A stretch of DNA of 64,000 nt from Desulfobacterales bacterium (GCA_034520365.1 JAXHNP010000006.1:489001-553000); one strand, 5' to 3'. Shown: positions 25,957 to 35,207, counted from the first letter of the stretch. The notes: a model not told the origin generated them from the sequence alone. Translations and numbers: made by a program.

Positions 25957-27954
25957 TTATTGGTTGCCATCTATTACTTCTCTTACCTTTTTCGACAACT
26001 GGATCAGATTAAAAGGTTTTTGGATAAAACCGCTGCAGCCTTGTCTCATTAGTTCACTGGCCGCCCCGTTTATGCTGTAGCCGCTTGAGAGCAGGACATT
26101 GATGTCCGGGTCGGTCTCTTTTAGGGCCAAAAACGTCTCCCGGCCGCTCATGTTCGGCATGATCATATCCAGAATCACCAGGGCGATCCGGTCTTTATGC
26201 CGGGCATAGGTTTCAATGGCGGCCTGGCCGCTTAGCGCGGTTAAAACCGTGTATCCCAGCTCTTCGAGCATGATCTGCCCGGTTTCCGCGATAATTTTTT
26301 CATCATCCACCACCAGAATGGTCTCAGCGCCTTTGAGCAGGGTGTCGATGACCTCTTTTTCCTCGGCCGGCGCTTTTTGTGTGGCCGGCAGGTAGATGTT
26401 AAACGTGGTGCCCTTGCCGATTTCGCTGTATACGGTGACGTAGCCCGCGTGGTGCTTGACGATGCCATAAACCGAGGAAAGCCCCAGGCCGGTACCCTCG
26501 CCCTGCTGTTTGGTGGTAAAGAAGGGCTCAAATATTTTCTGCTGGATTTCTTCATCCATGCCGATCCCCGTATCTGTGACGGAGATTTTGACATAGCTGC
26601 CGGGCTTTGCCTGAAAGGCGGCCAGCTGGAATTCGCTGAGTGTTATATTTTCGGTCTGGATATATATCTCGCCTTTATCGGACATGGCCTGGCAGGCATT
26701 AACAAAGAGGTTAATCAGCACCTGCTCAATCTGTCCGGGATCCGCCTCCACGGACCATATATCCGGCTCCAGGCGCGTGCGGCAGGTAATTTCTTTGCGG
26801 GTGGAGGAAAGCATTTTGGCGCTCATGCGGATCAGGGGGTTTAAATTCAGGGGTTTGACCTGATACTGGCCGCGCCTGGCAAAGCCCAGCAGTTGATTGC
26901 TTAGTTCAGAGCCGTACTGGATATGGCGTTCAATGGTTTTAAGCTTCTTGTGGTTGGGGTCATCAGGCGGCGTTTTCATTAACATCAGCGACGTATTGCC
27001 CTGGATGGCCATTAACAGATTGTTGAAATTATGGGCAATGCCGCCGGCCAGGGTGCCGATGGCCTCCATTTTTTCAACGTGCTGCAAGTGCTCCTTAAAT
27101 CGCTTTTGCAGGGTAATATCCCGGATAATCCCCTGGTAGCCGTAAATGCTTTCATCTTCCCCCATCCAGAGCGTGGCCGTAATGAGGCAGTCAACGCTGG
27201 TGCCGTCTTTTTTGCGAAACCGCAGGTCATAATCGTGCACCTCGCCTTTGGCTTCGATTTCCTGGATGAATTGGGCCCGTTCCTCCGGGTTTTCGTATAG
27301 GTCCAGGATGTTTAGGCCGATGATTTCCTCCCGGCGGTATCCGAAAAGCTTTTCCCCGGCCGGGTTGATGTCAATAAATTCTCCGGATCTGGCGGTGATG
27401 TAAATGGTGTCGCGGGAATCCTCAAAAAGGGCCCGGTATTTGGCTTCGCTTTTTTCAAGCGCCCGCTGGGCGGCCACCCGGTCCGATATATCCCGGGAAA
27501 CTCCGATTATCCGGGTCATTTCATCGTTTTCATCCATTATAGGCCGGGCGGTGACTTCCACCCATACCGTTGAGCCGTCCTTGCGAAGATATTCCAGCTC
27601 CAGTTTATGAGTTTTTTGGTCGGCCCCTTTTTTGTCTTTAAACTCCCGGCTCGCGGCGGCAAAATATCGGGTCGCATATTCAAATGATTCAGGCGTGATA
27701 ATTTCGGAAAACGGCTTTTTCAGGATCTCTTCCAGGCTATAGCCGAGCATCTGCTCCGCAGACGGGCTTAAGTAATGGAGCGTTAGTTTCTCCGTGGACA
27801 TGATCCATATCATGTCCGGCACATTTTCAACCAGCAGGCGATAGGTCCGGGCGTTTTGTTTGAGGCTGTTGATTTCAGACTGACAGCTCTCAACCTGGGC
27901 TTCCAGCTCTTTTATTCGTTTCTGCGGGGATTCCGGGTTTTTGGGATCAATCAT
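25957..27954 (-). CDS. PAS hybrid sensor histidine kinase with receiver domain
   Basis: This protein has 665 residues from the ATG at 27954, which overlaps the upstream stop as ATGA. An N-terminal coiled coil is followed by two PAS domains (about residues 35-170 and 175-285). Next is a HisKA-type H-box ('GGIAHNFNN', H near 308), then HATPase_c with an N-box ('[10 protein letters not shown]') and G boxes ('TGIGM', 'GTGLGL'). A C-terminal receiver has 'VVDDEK' near 548 and phospho-acceptor Asp in 'LVILDMIMP' near 594. There are no membrane segments, so it is a cytosolic sensor. Its target is unknown, and no response regulator gene is adjacent. It is coupled to the endonuclease III homologue. 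Confidence 0.92.
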   Translation of the reverse strand: MIDPKNPESPQKRIKELEAQVESCQSEINSLKQNARTYRLLVENVPDMIWIMSTEKLTLHYLSPSAEQMLGYSLEEILKKPFSEIITPESFEYATRYFAAASREFKDKKGADQKTHKLELEYLRKDGSTVWVEVTARPIMDENDEMTRIIGVSRDISDRVAAQRALEKSEAKYRALFEDSRDTIYITARSGEFIDINPAGEKLFGYRREEIIGLNILDLYENPEERAQFIQEIEAKGEVHDYDLRFRKKDGTSVDCLITATLWMGEDESIYGYQGIIRDITLQKRFKEHLQHVEKMEAIGTLAGGIAHNFNNLLMAIQGNTSLMLMKTPPDDPNHKKLKTIERHIQYGSELSNQLLGFARRGQYQVKPLNLNPLIRMSAKMLSSTRKEITCRTRLEPDIWSVEADPGQIEQVLINLFVNACQAMSDKGEIYIQTENITLSEFQLAAFQAKPGSYVKISVTDTGIGMDEEIQQKIFEPFFTTKQQGEGTGLGLSSVYGIVKHHAGYVTVYSEIGKGTTFNIYLPATQKAPAEEKEVIDTLLKGAETILVVDDEKIIAETGQIMLEELGYTVLTALSGQAAIETYARHKDRIALVILDMIMPNMSGRETFLALKETDPDINVLLSSGYSINGAASELMRQGCSGFIQKPFNLIQLSKKVREVIDGNQ

Positions 27955-28622
27955 GGCAAAGACTCCATCGGGCCGCTGCACTGGTCTGCCAGCGGGCACT
28001 GGGCACAGATCGGCTGCCGTTTTTTGCATATCCGGTTGCCCAGATGCACGATCTGGGCATGATAGTCATTGAATAATGCGACGTCTTGGGGAAGCCGGGA
28101 CATGAAAAACGCCTGGTATGCCTGGTAAGACCACCCCGCTTCAGTCAGGCCCAGCCGTTCAAAGATCCGCCGGGTGTAGGCGTCAATGACAAAAATCGGC
28201 TTCTCCGCGGCATAAAGCAGGATGGAATCCACGGTTTCTCCGCCGAAGCCCTTTAATTTGAGCAGGGCCTTTCGGGCCGGGGCAGGGTCTAAACCAAACA
28301 ACGCATCCAAATCCCCGTCAAACTGGTCGAATAACAGGGTGGTGAAATTTTTGAGCCGTTCGGCCTTTTGGTGATAGAACCGGGAAGAGCGGATCAGCGG
28401 AGCCAAATCTGAAGTGTTTGTCTGGTGGATGGCAGAAAGGGACAGGAGACGGTGCTGATTGAGGGCTTCCATGGCTTTGCGCGCGTTTTTCCAGGCCACG
28501 TTCTGGGTTAGTATCGCCCCGATGACCACTTCCTCGGCGGTATCTGCCGGCCACCAGTGCCGGGGGCCGAAGGCGGAGAGCAGTTTTTGATATATGGATT
28601 CCAGGTGCGCGCCGGTTGTCAT
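27951..28622 (-). CDS. endonuclease III-family DNA glycosylase, probably monofunctional
   Basis: This 223-residue HhH-GPD protein has the hairpin 'LKGFGGETVDSIL' (about 123-135), the catalytic Asp D147 ('VIDAYTRR') and a C-terminal [4Fe-4S] cluster motif C199-x6-C206-x2-C209-x5-C215. At the position of the lyase lysine of E. coli Nth (G-x-x-K-T-A) it has Glu. It is therefore probably a monofunctional base-excision glycosylase of the COG2231 type (related to 3-methyladenine glycosylase MagIII), and not a bifunctional AP lyase. The DNA substrate is not evident. Confidence 0.88.
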   Translation of the reverse strand: MTTGAHLESIYQKLLSAFGPRHWWPADTAEEVVIGAILTQNVAWKNARKAMEALNQHRLLSLSAIHQTNTSDLAPLIRSSRFYHQKAERLKNFTTLLFDQFDGDLDALFGLDPAPARKALLKLKGFGGETVDSILLYAAEKPIFVIDAYTRRIFERLGLTEAGWSYQAYQAFFMSRLPQDVALFNDYHAQIVHLGNRICKKRQPICAQCPLADQCSGPMESLP

Positions 28623-28672
28623 CGGTGATTTCCTAAAAAATTCGTAGCATTTTTAAGCGCGGGCCACAGCAG

Positions 28673-29656
28673 TCAATCCCCATAGCCTTTATAGGTCTTT
28701 ATTAACAGGGGAATAAAGGTGGTCAGGTCCTCGATAACACAGATATCCGCCGCATTGCAGATGGCGGCCCGGGCATCCTTGTTAATGGCCACAATGGTTT
28801 TGGTCTGCCGGATGCCGGCCAGATGCTGGCTGGCGCCGGAGATACCGCAGGCGATATAGAGCCTGGGGCTGACAATCGCGCCGGTCACGCCCACCTGCCG
28901 GCTGTGGGGCAGCCAGTTCTTGTCGCAAACCGGGCGGGAGCCGCAGACCGCGGATTTGGCAAAAAGGGCGGCCAGTTGATGGATAAGCTCCAAATTTTCC
29001 GGCTCCTTAACACCGTTTCCGGCGGCTACCAGCACATCCGCCTGATCCAGAGAGGCTGTGTCCGCAGATTCTTTGAAAATTTCCTTAAATCGGGAGCGTT
29101 TTTTGGCTGTTTCGACATGGCGAACCGAGTGCGCGCCGGCTGTCTTAGAGGCTTGGGGCTCAGCGGCAAAAGCGCCGGTTTGAGCAGTGATCACAGCATT
29201 TTTCGTTTCAGGGGTTAGACGGGCTGTGAGTTTGCCGTTAAAGATTTCCCGGGTAAAGCAGATGCGACCATCCGCTGTTTCAATTTTTTCAACCCCGGTT
29301 ATGCAGGCCGCACTTAACTTTACGGCCAGTGCCGGCGCGGCATCCAATCCGGCGGCGGTATGCGGCAGGACAATCCATGCAGGGGCTGTCTCTGCAGCCA
29401 TATCCGCAAGAACGTCGCTAAAGACTTCCGCCGTAGCCGCTTCAGGGCGCTCGATCGGTACGGTTAAGACATCAATGCCAGTTTCGTCAGCAATTTTTTG
29501 GCCGTCTACCATACCCTGAAAACCGACACTTAGCATCCGAATCGGTGTTTCGGTAAGCGCCTGAAGCCTTCGGGCGCACGCCACCAATTCAGAAACCACG
29601 CCTTCTGATGCTGTATGCGGGGGTATGGCAATGATGATCGACATAATATTATCCAT
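28673..29656 (-). CDS. etfA: electron transfer flavoprotein alpha subunit (orphan)
   Basis: This 327-residue protein has an N-terminal alpha/beta domain and the C-terminal FAD-binding ETF-alpha domain. The FAD domain includes 'GSRPVCDKNWLPHSRQVG', 'YIACGISGASQH' and 'TIVAINKD'. ETF passes electrons from acyl-CoA dehydrogenases to quinone or bifurcating systems as an alpha-beta dimer. No etfB is adjacent, so the partner must be elsewhere or the protein works differently. A second ATG 4 codons downstream (29644) is also possible. It is divergent from an SDR gene across a repeat-rich space with back-to-back promoters. Confidence 0.9.
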   Translation of the reverse strand: MDNIMSIIIAIPPHTASEGVVSELVACARRLQALTETPIRMLSVGFQGMVDGQKIADETGIDVLTVPIERPEAATAEVFSDVLADMAAETAPAWIVLPHTAAGLDAAPALAVKLSAACITGVEKIETADGRICFTREIFNGKLTARLTPETKNAVITAQTGAFAAEPQASKTAGAHSVRHVETAKKRSRFKEIFKESADTASLDQADVLVAAGNGVKEPENLELIHQLAALFAKSAVCGSRPVCDKNWLPHSRQVGVTGAIVSPRLYIACGISGASQHLAGIRQTKTIVAINKDARAAICNAADICVIEDLTTFIPLLIKTYKGYGD

Positions 29657-29697
29657 CCATATGTTGTAAATACCCTAATCTGTGCAGAAAAGCACCA

Positions 29698-29842
29698 AAT
29701 CTCAAATTACAAATTACAAACAATAATCAAATCTCAATGACCAAAATTTCAAACAACAAGCGAGGCCGAATGGGGTTGTTTGGAAAATTGGTGCTTGGAA
29801 TTTGGGATTTGTTTGATATTTGGGATTTAGAATTTGGAATTT
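29698..29842. repeat. AT-rich imperfect inverted repeat (AAATTACAAA ... TTTGGGATTTG type)
   Basis: The left side is built of variants of CAAATYWCAAA, and the right side of TTTGGGATTTG/TTTGGAATTT. Together they form a long imperfect palindrome of short units around 29770. It occupies the etfA-SDR intergenic region. A minus-strand frame across it looks like repeat translation and is not a gene. Similar low-complexity palindromes are scattered between genes of other deltaproteobacteria, from memory. Confidence 0.6.
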
Positions 29843-29860
29843 AGCGGTCGCGTGCGGGAT

Positions 29861-29929
29861 TGTCAATTTAAAAAAGCGAACAATCGCTCGGTTTTTTAAA
29901 TTGACACAAAATCTGCCGGATCGTATGAT
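29861..29929 (+). promoter_or_regulatory. perfect 15-bp palindrome overlapping a strong sigma-70-type promoter
   Basis: The arms TGTCAATTTAAAAAA (29861-29875) and TTTTTTAAATTGACA (29892-29906) are exact reverse complements. The right arm ends in TTGACA (29901-29906), which has TATGAT exactly 17 bp downstream (29924-29929), a near-consensus promoter for the SDR gene. The left arm gives a TTGACA facing etfA, with TAAATT 17 bp away. The site can act as an operator for two divergent promoters. Confidence 0.6.
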
Positions 29930-30010
29930 GAACCTGAATTTGATGGTCCATAGACGGCACAAGCTTTTGGGGTGCGAAATATAGTCATTGGTAAATGAAA
30001 GGAGACAGGT

Positions 30011-30769
30011 ATGGTCGATTTTTCCCTAACTGACAAAATTGCACTGATTACCGGCGCAAGCCGGGGCATCGGCGAATCCATCGCCAAAACCCTGGCCGCC
30101 CAGGGGGCCAAATGCATACTGGTGAGCCGAAAGCCCGAGGCCCTTGACAGGGTGGCCGGTGAAATCAACCAGGCCGGCGGACAGGCGGAAACCATGGCCT
30201 GCCATGCCGGGTATCTGGATCAGATCCAGGCCCTTTTCGATAATGTCAAAGAAAAGCACGGCAAGCTGGATATTCTGATCAATAACGCGGCCACCAATCC
30301 CCACTTCGGGGAACTGACCTCCGCGGAGGAGAGTCACTGGAATAAGATCATGGATGTCAACCTGAAGGGGCCGTTTTTCATGATCCAGAAAGCCGTTCCC
30401 TTGATGGAGGCGGCCGGCGGCGGGGCCATATTAAACGTGTCTTCGGTAAATGGTCTGCGTCCGGCTTTTCTGCAGGGCGTCTACTCCATATCCAAGGCGG
30501 CCCTGATATCCATGACCAAAGCCTATGCCAAGGAACTGGTAGCCAAGCAGATTCGGGTCAATGCCCTGCTGCCGGGGATTACGGATACCAAGTTTTCCCA
30601 GGCCATTCTTGGCAATAAGGAGATCCATGATTATGCTATTCAACAGATCCCCATGGGCCGGGCAGCCCAGCCGGATGAAATGGCCGGAGCGGCCCTGTAT
30701 ATGGTTTCCAATGCGGCCTCATTTACCACGGGCACATGCATCGTCTGCGACGGCGGCATGCTGGCGTGA
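30011..30769 (+). CDS. short-chain dehydrogenase/reductase
   Basis: This 252-residue classical SDR has the coenzyme motif 'TGASRGIG' (residues 15-22), 'NNAA' near 93, the catalytic Ser in 'NVSSVNG' and Tyr-x3-Lys in 'YSISK'. The C-terminus is 'GTCIVCDGGMLA', as in oxidoreductases of the FabG-like group. It uses NAD(P) to reduce or oxidise a carbonyl/alcohol; the substrate cannot be told. AAAGGAG lies about 8 nt before the ATG. It may relate to acyl or fatty acid metabolism given the divergent etfA, but that is inference. Confidence 0.9.
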   Translation: MVDFSLTDKIALITGASRGIGESIAKTLAAQGAKCILVSRKPEALDRVAGEINQAGGQAETMACHAGYLDQIQALFDNVKEKHGKLDILINNAATNPHFGELTSAEESHWNKIMDVNLKGPFFMIQKAVPLMEAAGGGAILNVSSVNGLRPAFLQGVYSISKAALISMTKAYAKELVAKQIRVNALLPGITDTKFSQAILGNKEIHDYAIQQIPMGRAAQPDEMAGAALYMVSNAASFTTGTCIVCDGGMLA

Positions 30770-30794
30770 GAAAAAGGCAGGGTATAGGGGATAG

Positions 30795-30903
30795 GGTGTA
30801 AGGTGTAAGGTGCAAGGTGCAAGGTTAAGGGGGGCAGGAATAAGGACGAAGCAGGGGCATGCCCTAAACCCTGGACCCTAAACCCTGAACCTTGAACCCT
30901 GCA
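30795..30903. repeat. inverted pair of 7-bp minisatellites (GGTGYAA x4, CCCTRAA x6)
   Basis: Four consecutive heptamers GGTGTAA, GGTGTAA, GGTGCAA and GGTGCAA cover 30795-30822. Six heptamers CCCTAAA, CCCTGGA, CCCTAAA, CCCTGAA, CCTTGAA and CCCTGCA cover 30862-30903. The two arrays are of opposite sense, so a transcript could fold into a long imperfect hairpin. It fills the SDR-DUF2520 intergenic space. Confidence 0.75.
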
Positions 30904-30940
30904 CACTAGAATCGCGTAGCAGGACAAAAAAGGTGTGTTC

Positions 30941-31825
30941 ATGAAACCCTCATTTGCCGTTATCGGGTGCGGGCGGGTCGGTACGGCGCTCGCCCGCCAT
31001 CTGTCTAAAGCCGGGTATCAGCCGGCGGGTTTTGCCAGCAGAACCCGGGAATCGGCCCTTCAGGCGGCCGAAGCCGCTGGTGCGGAAGGCGCCGTGTACG
31101 ATCATGCCTGGGAGGCTTCCGCCAAAGCGGATGTGGTTTTTATCAGTACACCGGATCAGGCCATCGCCCCTGCCTGCGAAGAGATTGCCGAAAACCGGGG
31201 GTTTCAGGAAAACGCGGCGGTGCTTCACTGCTCCGGGGCGTTTTCCTCCGACATCCTTACTGCTGCCAGGCAATGCGGGGCGGCAATTGGCTCCATGCAT
31301 CCGCTCCAGAGCTTTGCCGCGGTCACGGAGGAAAATCCGTTTGCCGGCATTAAAATGGCCATTGAGGGAGACGCCGGGGCAGCGGATCAGGCATGGCAGA
31401 TGGCCGAGGCGCTCGGTGCCGATCCCGTCAGCATCCTGACCGAGGGCAAAACCCTTTATCATGCCGCGGCGGTGGTGGCCTCAAACTACCTGGTTACCCT
31501 GATGCGGCTTTCATTCGATCTGCTGAAAGCTTCGGGTGTGCCCGAATCCGAGGTGTATGGGGTGCTAAAGCCGCTGATCAGCGGAACTTTGAAAAATATT
31601 GAACAGGCAGGCATCCCCGACGCCCTGACCGGCCCGATTGCCCGGGGGGATGTGGCCACGGTCGCGGACCATTTGGCCGCCATCCGGGAAGTATCGCCCG
31701 AGGCAGCCGAGCTCTATACCCGCCTGGGGCTTGCCACCATTGATATTGCAACGGCCAGGGGCACACTGTCCAAAAATGCCGCTGAGCAGCTGGCCGGCTT
31801 GCTAAACGGACAGACGGGGCAGTGA
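30941..31825 (+). CDS. Rossmann-fold / DUF2520 domain protein
   Basis: This protein has 294 residues from the ATG at 30941, which follows AAAAAAGGTG; a GTG two codons earlier is less likely. It has an N-terminal NAD(P)-binding Rossmann domain ('FAVIGCGRVGTALARHL') and a C-terminal helical DUF2520 domain containing 'HPLQSFA' and 'YHAAAVVASNYLV'. The architecture resembles ketopantoate and pyrroline-carboxylate reductases, so it is probably an NADP-dependent oxidoreductase with unknown substrate. It lies on the same strand as, and downstream of, the SDR. Confidence 0.88.
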   Translation: MKPSFAVIGCGRVGTALARHLSKAGYQPAGFASRTRESALQAAEAAGAEGAVYDHAWEASAKADVVFISTPDQAIAPACEEIAENRGFQENAAVLHCSGAFSSDILTAARQCGAAIGSMHPLQSFAAVTEENPFAGIKMAIEGDAGAADQAWQMAEALGADPVSILTEGKTLYHAAAVVASNYLVTLMRLSFDLLKASGVPESEVYGVLKPLISGTLKNIEQAGIPDALTGPIARGDVATVADHLAAIREVSPEAAELYTRLGLATIDIATARGTLSKNAAEQLAGLLNGQTGQ

Positions 31826-31848
31826 GTTTGGTTCAGGTTTCAGTGTTC

Positions 31849-31883
31849 AGGTTTCAGTGTTTCAGTCCTGAAGACTGAAACCT
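31849..31883. repeat. GTTTCAG-type inverted repeat
   Basis: AGGTTTCAGT (31849-31858) and ACTGAAACCT (31874-31883) are exact reverse complements. More GTTTCAG/GTTCAG units lie just upstream. The same repeat family occurs at 45742-45790. It lies between convergent genes and could act as a terminator. Confidence 0.6.
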
Positions 31884-31890
31884 TAGAGTT

Positions 31891-34884
31891 CTAAATCCGT
31901 CTGAGCGCCAGCGGTTTTTCCTTTAGCTGCCGGTTGGCCTCCTTGAGTGCGGCTTCATTTGAGATCACCGCCACAGCAATGGGGCCTCCTTTATTTTCTC
32001 CAAAGTATTTTTGGGCGGTTTCAACGACGGTGTCGCGATCCAGCTGCACCAATTTTTCCTTGAACGCCCGGCGCGTGTCATCACTTAGGTTGATCAGTCT
32101 CCGGTAAAAGTCCTTTGAGGCCGCCCCGCCGGGTGCATCCGGCCGGTCAATGTCCGCACAGGTCTGGAGGATGGCCTCCTGGATGTTCTCATCCGAATAA
32201 TCGCCGGAAGTAATAAAACGCGCGGCCGCGTCGTAGACCTTGAGGGTGTTTACGATATGCGGATCCCGGTATGAGCCGAAGTAGAACAGACCGCTCTCGG
32301 CCTGGTATGCGGCGAATCCCCCGTATGCGCCGCCCTTCTCCCGGATTTCCCGATGGATAAACATGGAGCGCAGGGTTTTGCTGATCACCGCAAGCGCCGG
32401 GGCGTCCGGATGATCCATTCGGACGGTTTCAAAAGCGCTGGCCACAAAAGAGACCGAAGAAGAGGTGCTCCACCCCTCCCGGGGGATGTCTCCGGGCATC
32501 TGGATAGGCGGGGCGCGGAATGTATCCGCCGGTTTTTTGCCGAGTTCCCGGACAAGTGCCTGCATATGCGGCATGGCCTGATCCAGATCAGGGGGCTCGC
32601 CGATAAGCGCAACCTTCATTTTGCCCGCTCTGAACAGATTGTCCCGGATCTGGTGAAGATGGTCGGCAATGGCGTGGAGCTTGTCTTCGGATAAGTCCTC
32701 GCTTAAATTCTTGATGGTTTCAAGTTGATGGATGCCGTGCCAGGCTTCATTTAAGGTGTTGGTCAGGGTGAAGTTTCGGGCGGCCAGTGAAATGGCAAAC
32801 CGGTGGCCGTTTGCCACAATCGCGGATTCCATCTCTGCCCGGTATTCCAGGAGCAGCCGCTTTAGCAGGCCGGTATCCGTGAATTCAACGTTTTTAAGCA
32901 CCTCGGTCACCAGCTCAAACATTTTTTCCTGGTTCCGGGACAGGCACTTGGAATTAAAGCTCACCATCGGCAGGCAGTTGTTCTCCCCGCCGTCACCAAA
33001 GCGGGTGCCGGCATTAACGCTTAGCCCCATACCGCCGGTATATAAATCAATTAATTGGGCAAGTTCCGAGTAATCGTAGTACTTGGTGCCCAGGCGGGTG
33101 AGGGAATAGCAGAAAAAGGGAATAATCGGCAGCATGTCCGAAGGCATCGTCTCAATATCCATGACCGCCGAAAGATAGACAATCCCCAGCGTAGGCTGCG
33201 CATACTGATAAACCGGCGGATTTTCATGTTCGCGGGGCGGATCCACGGTATTGACGTCAGGCGATATGTCCTCGCGCGCCAATGTGGGCAGGCAGGAAAG
33301 ATCTTCCTTAGCCTCCTGGAGTTCGACTAGGGACTGCGTGTCCTGCTGGATGGTTTCGATATCCTCAGGTGTGAGCTCTTTTTCGAGCGTCGCCAGTTCT
33401 TCGGCAGTGCGCCGGTTTTCTTTTTCCGCCTGCTCCGGATCCGGGCGAAGCAGCAAACGGACCCGGTGCGGGTTGTCGAGAAAATAGGCTTTGATTTTTG
33501 ATTCCAAAAAGCCCTTATTTTTCATCTCGGCATTCAGCCGCTCCAGCAGGGAGTCAAACTGCAGGATCACCGCCGGATCACCGCCATGCAGCCAGTCCCC
33601 GCAGAAGCGGAGCAGAAGTTTCAGGCCATAGGGAAAGGGCGAGTTGGTGACTTCCTTTCGATAAAATTCGATCTGGTGGATGGCGGATTCCACCAGCCGG
33701 TCGTCAATGCCGGTGTCCACGATTTCCTGCAGAGTGTCAAATATAAGGGCTTCGATCTCCTCCCCCGCGTCCTGGGCCACGTCCTTTAACCCGCAGGCAA
33801 ACATGGTATCCTTGTTTTCCCCGTCAAATCCCGTGCCATCCGATAGGGTGCTGCCGATTTCGGAATCTAGCAGCGCTTTTCTAAGCGGGGAGCCGGGGTT
33901 TCCCAGCAGAATCTGCTCGAGTATGGTAAGCACCAGAATTTCAAATGCATCCCGTATATCCGCCGTCAGCCAGGCCAAACAGATCTGGCATTTTTTGCCG
34001 TCATCTTCGGCCGGATCAATGGGATACGTATATTCGGCGGTCTTTGGCGCCTGCCAGCGCGGCTGGGTGGGCACATCCGTGTCCGGGTCAATGGCATTGA
34101 AATGGGTGAGAATGGTCTCATCTATATATTTTAGGTGCGCATCCAGCGGCATGCTGCCATAGGTGTAGAAATAGGCATTGCTCGGGTGATAGTGGCGCCG
34201 GTGGAATGCGATGAGCTGTTCATGGGTGAGATTGGGGATCTCGGCCGGGTTGCCGCCGGAATTATACCCATAGGTGGTATCCGGATACAGGGCGTTTAGA
34301 ATGGAGCGGGCCATGACCTGGTCCGGGGAGGAGAGGGCACCCTTCATTTCATTGTAGACCACGCCTTTGTAGGCCAGGCGCAGCTGGTTGGGGTCGCTGG
34401 GATCCGGCTCGAATTCCAGGCGGTGCCCCTCCTGTTTAAAGCTCAGCCGATCCAGTTTGGGGAAAAAGACCGAGTCCAGATAAACCGCCATGAGATTGTA
34501 ATAATCCTTGCGGTTCTGCGTACAAAAGGGATACATGGTCCAGTCCGAGGCGGTGAGCGCGTTCATGAAGGTGCTCAGGCTCCGCTTCATCATGGAAAAA
34601 AACGGATCCCGGACCGGATAGTTAATGGATCCGCACAAAACCGTATGCTCAAGGATATGGGCCACTCCGGTGGAGTCCCGGGGGACGGTTTTTAATGCCA
34701 CGCAAAACGTGTTTTCCGTATCATTGTTGCTGATATGGATATGCCCGGCCCCGGTGCGGGTATGGGTCAATTCATAGTAGATGGATTTGATTTCCGGCAG
34801 TTCGGCGATTTTTTGGACGGTATAGCCGGCGATTTCTGTTCCTTCAAATAAGCCGGGATTGTTGGGGTCTTTGGGCTGCTTCAT
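31891..34884 (-). CDS. PreP-type M16C metallopeptidase
   Basis: This 997-residue protein has the inverted zinc motif H76-x2-E79-H80 ('HILEHTVLCGS') near the N-terminus, then the M16C-associated middle region and a second inactive M16 half. Length and layout match presequence protease/falcilysin, which degrades short unfolded peptides inside a closable chamber. There is no signal peptide, so it is probably cytosolic. It ends about 65 nt before the DUF2520 gene's end, convergently. Its start is followed upstream by the repeat-rich four-helix-bundle region. Confidence 0.93.
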   Translation of the reverse strand: MKQPKDPNNPGLFEGTEIAGYTVQKIAELPEIKSIYYELTHTRTGAGHIHISNNDTENTFCVALKTVPRDSTGVAHILEHTVLCGSINYPVRDPFFSMMKRSLSTFMNALTASDWTMYPFCTQNRKDYYNLMAVYLDSVFFPKLDRLSFKQEGHRLEFEPDPSDPNQLRLAYKGVVYNEMKGALSSPDQVMARSILNALYPDTTYGYNSGGNPAEIPNLTHEQLIAFHRRHYHPSNAYFYTYGSMPLDAHLKYIDETILTHFNAIDPDTDVPTQPRWQAPKTAEYTYPIDPAEDDGKKCQICLAWLTADIRDAFEILVLTILEQILLGNPGSPLRKALLDSEIGSTLSDGTGFDGENKDTMFACGLKDVAQDAGEEIEALIFDTLQEIVDTGIDDRLVESAIHQIEFYRKEVTNSPFPYGLKLLLRFCGDWLHGGDPAVILQFDSLLERLNAEMKNKGFLESKIKAYFLDNPHRVRLLLRPDPEQAEKENRRTAEELATLEKELTPEDIETIQQDTQSLVELQEAKEDLSCLPTLAREDISPDVNTVDPPREHENPPVYQYAQPTLGIVYLSAVMDIETMPSDMLPIIPFFCYSLTRLGTKYYDYSELAQLIDLYTGGMGLSVNAGTRFGDGGENNCLPMVSFNSKCLSRNQEKMFELVTEVLKNVEFTDTGLLKRLLLEYRAEMESAIVANGHRFAISLAARNFTLTNTLNEAWHGIHQLETIKNLSEDLSEDKLHAIADHLHQIRDNLFRAGKMKVALIGEPPDLDQAMPHMQALVRELGKKPADTFRAPPIQMPGDIPREGWSTSSSVSFVASAFETVRMDHPDAPALAVISKTLRSMFIHREIREKGGAYGGFAAYQAESGLFYFGSYRDPHIVNTLKVYDAAARFITSGDYSDENIQEAILQTCADIDRPDAPGGAASKDFYRRLINLSDDTRRAFKEKLVQLDRDTVVETAQKYFGENKGGPIAVAVISNEAALKEANRQLKEKPLALRRI

Positions 34885-34984
34885 GGCGTTGATCCTTTTG
34901 TTAAAAATTTAAGCAGACAATATAACGGCTTAAGGATGTTTACGCAATGGAAATTGCCTGATAAACAGGGCTAATTTGTTCTGT

Positions 34985-35154
34985 ATCCAAATCGAAATCG
35001 CTATCGGGATCGGGATCGAAAAAAATATGACCCTTGGACGCGAAAAACTGGACGTCTATCGCCTTTCAATAGGCTACGTTGCATGGGTTTACGAGAAGGC
35101 CCACAGCCTGAACGGAGTCCATCGGCCCGCCCGGGATCAATGGCTTCGGGCCAG
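34985..35154 (+). pseudogene. truncated duplicate of the 5' end of the four-helix-bundle gene
   Basis: The 170 bp here repeat 35155-35335 (181 bp), including the hexamer leader, the ATG (35027) and the first 42 or so codons. Differences are two hexamers and a one-base change in the A-run, plus a few substitutions, for example His for Asp in 'EKAHSLNG'. After the copy the frame runs into the second leader and is shifted by one relative to the intact gene. The fragment is thus a non-functional tandem duplicate. Confidence 0.8.
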
Positions 35155-35202
35155 ATCCAAATCGAAATCGCTATCGGGATCGGGATCGAAATCGAAATCG
35201 AA
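35155..35202 (+). repeat. eight-unit ATCGNN hexamer array before the four-helix gene
   Basis: Consecutive hexamers ATCCAA, ATCGAA, ATCGCT, ATCGGG, ATCGGG, ATCGAA, ATCGAA and ATCGAA end 5 nt before the ATG at 35208, where a ribosome binding site would be expected. A shorter version stands before the duplicate at 34985. Inverted units (35586-35609) end the gene. Confidence 0.8.
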
Positions 35203-35207
35203 AAAAT

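Noticed and set aside
29714-29962. 82-codon minus-strand frame upstream of the SDR
   Set aside because: Its peptide is the translation of the AAATTACAAA-type repeat ('NPKYQTNPKFQAPIFQ'); no gene.
30862-30903. CCCTAAA repeats resembling plant-type telomere units
   Set aside because: Only two of six units are exactly CCCTAAA, and the array is internal, short and paired with an inverted relative; the telomere likeness is coincidental.
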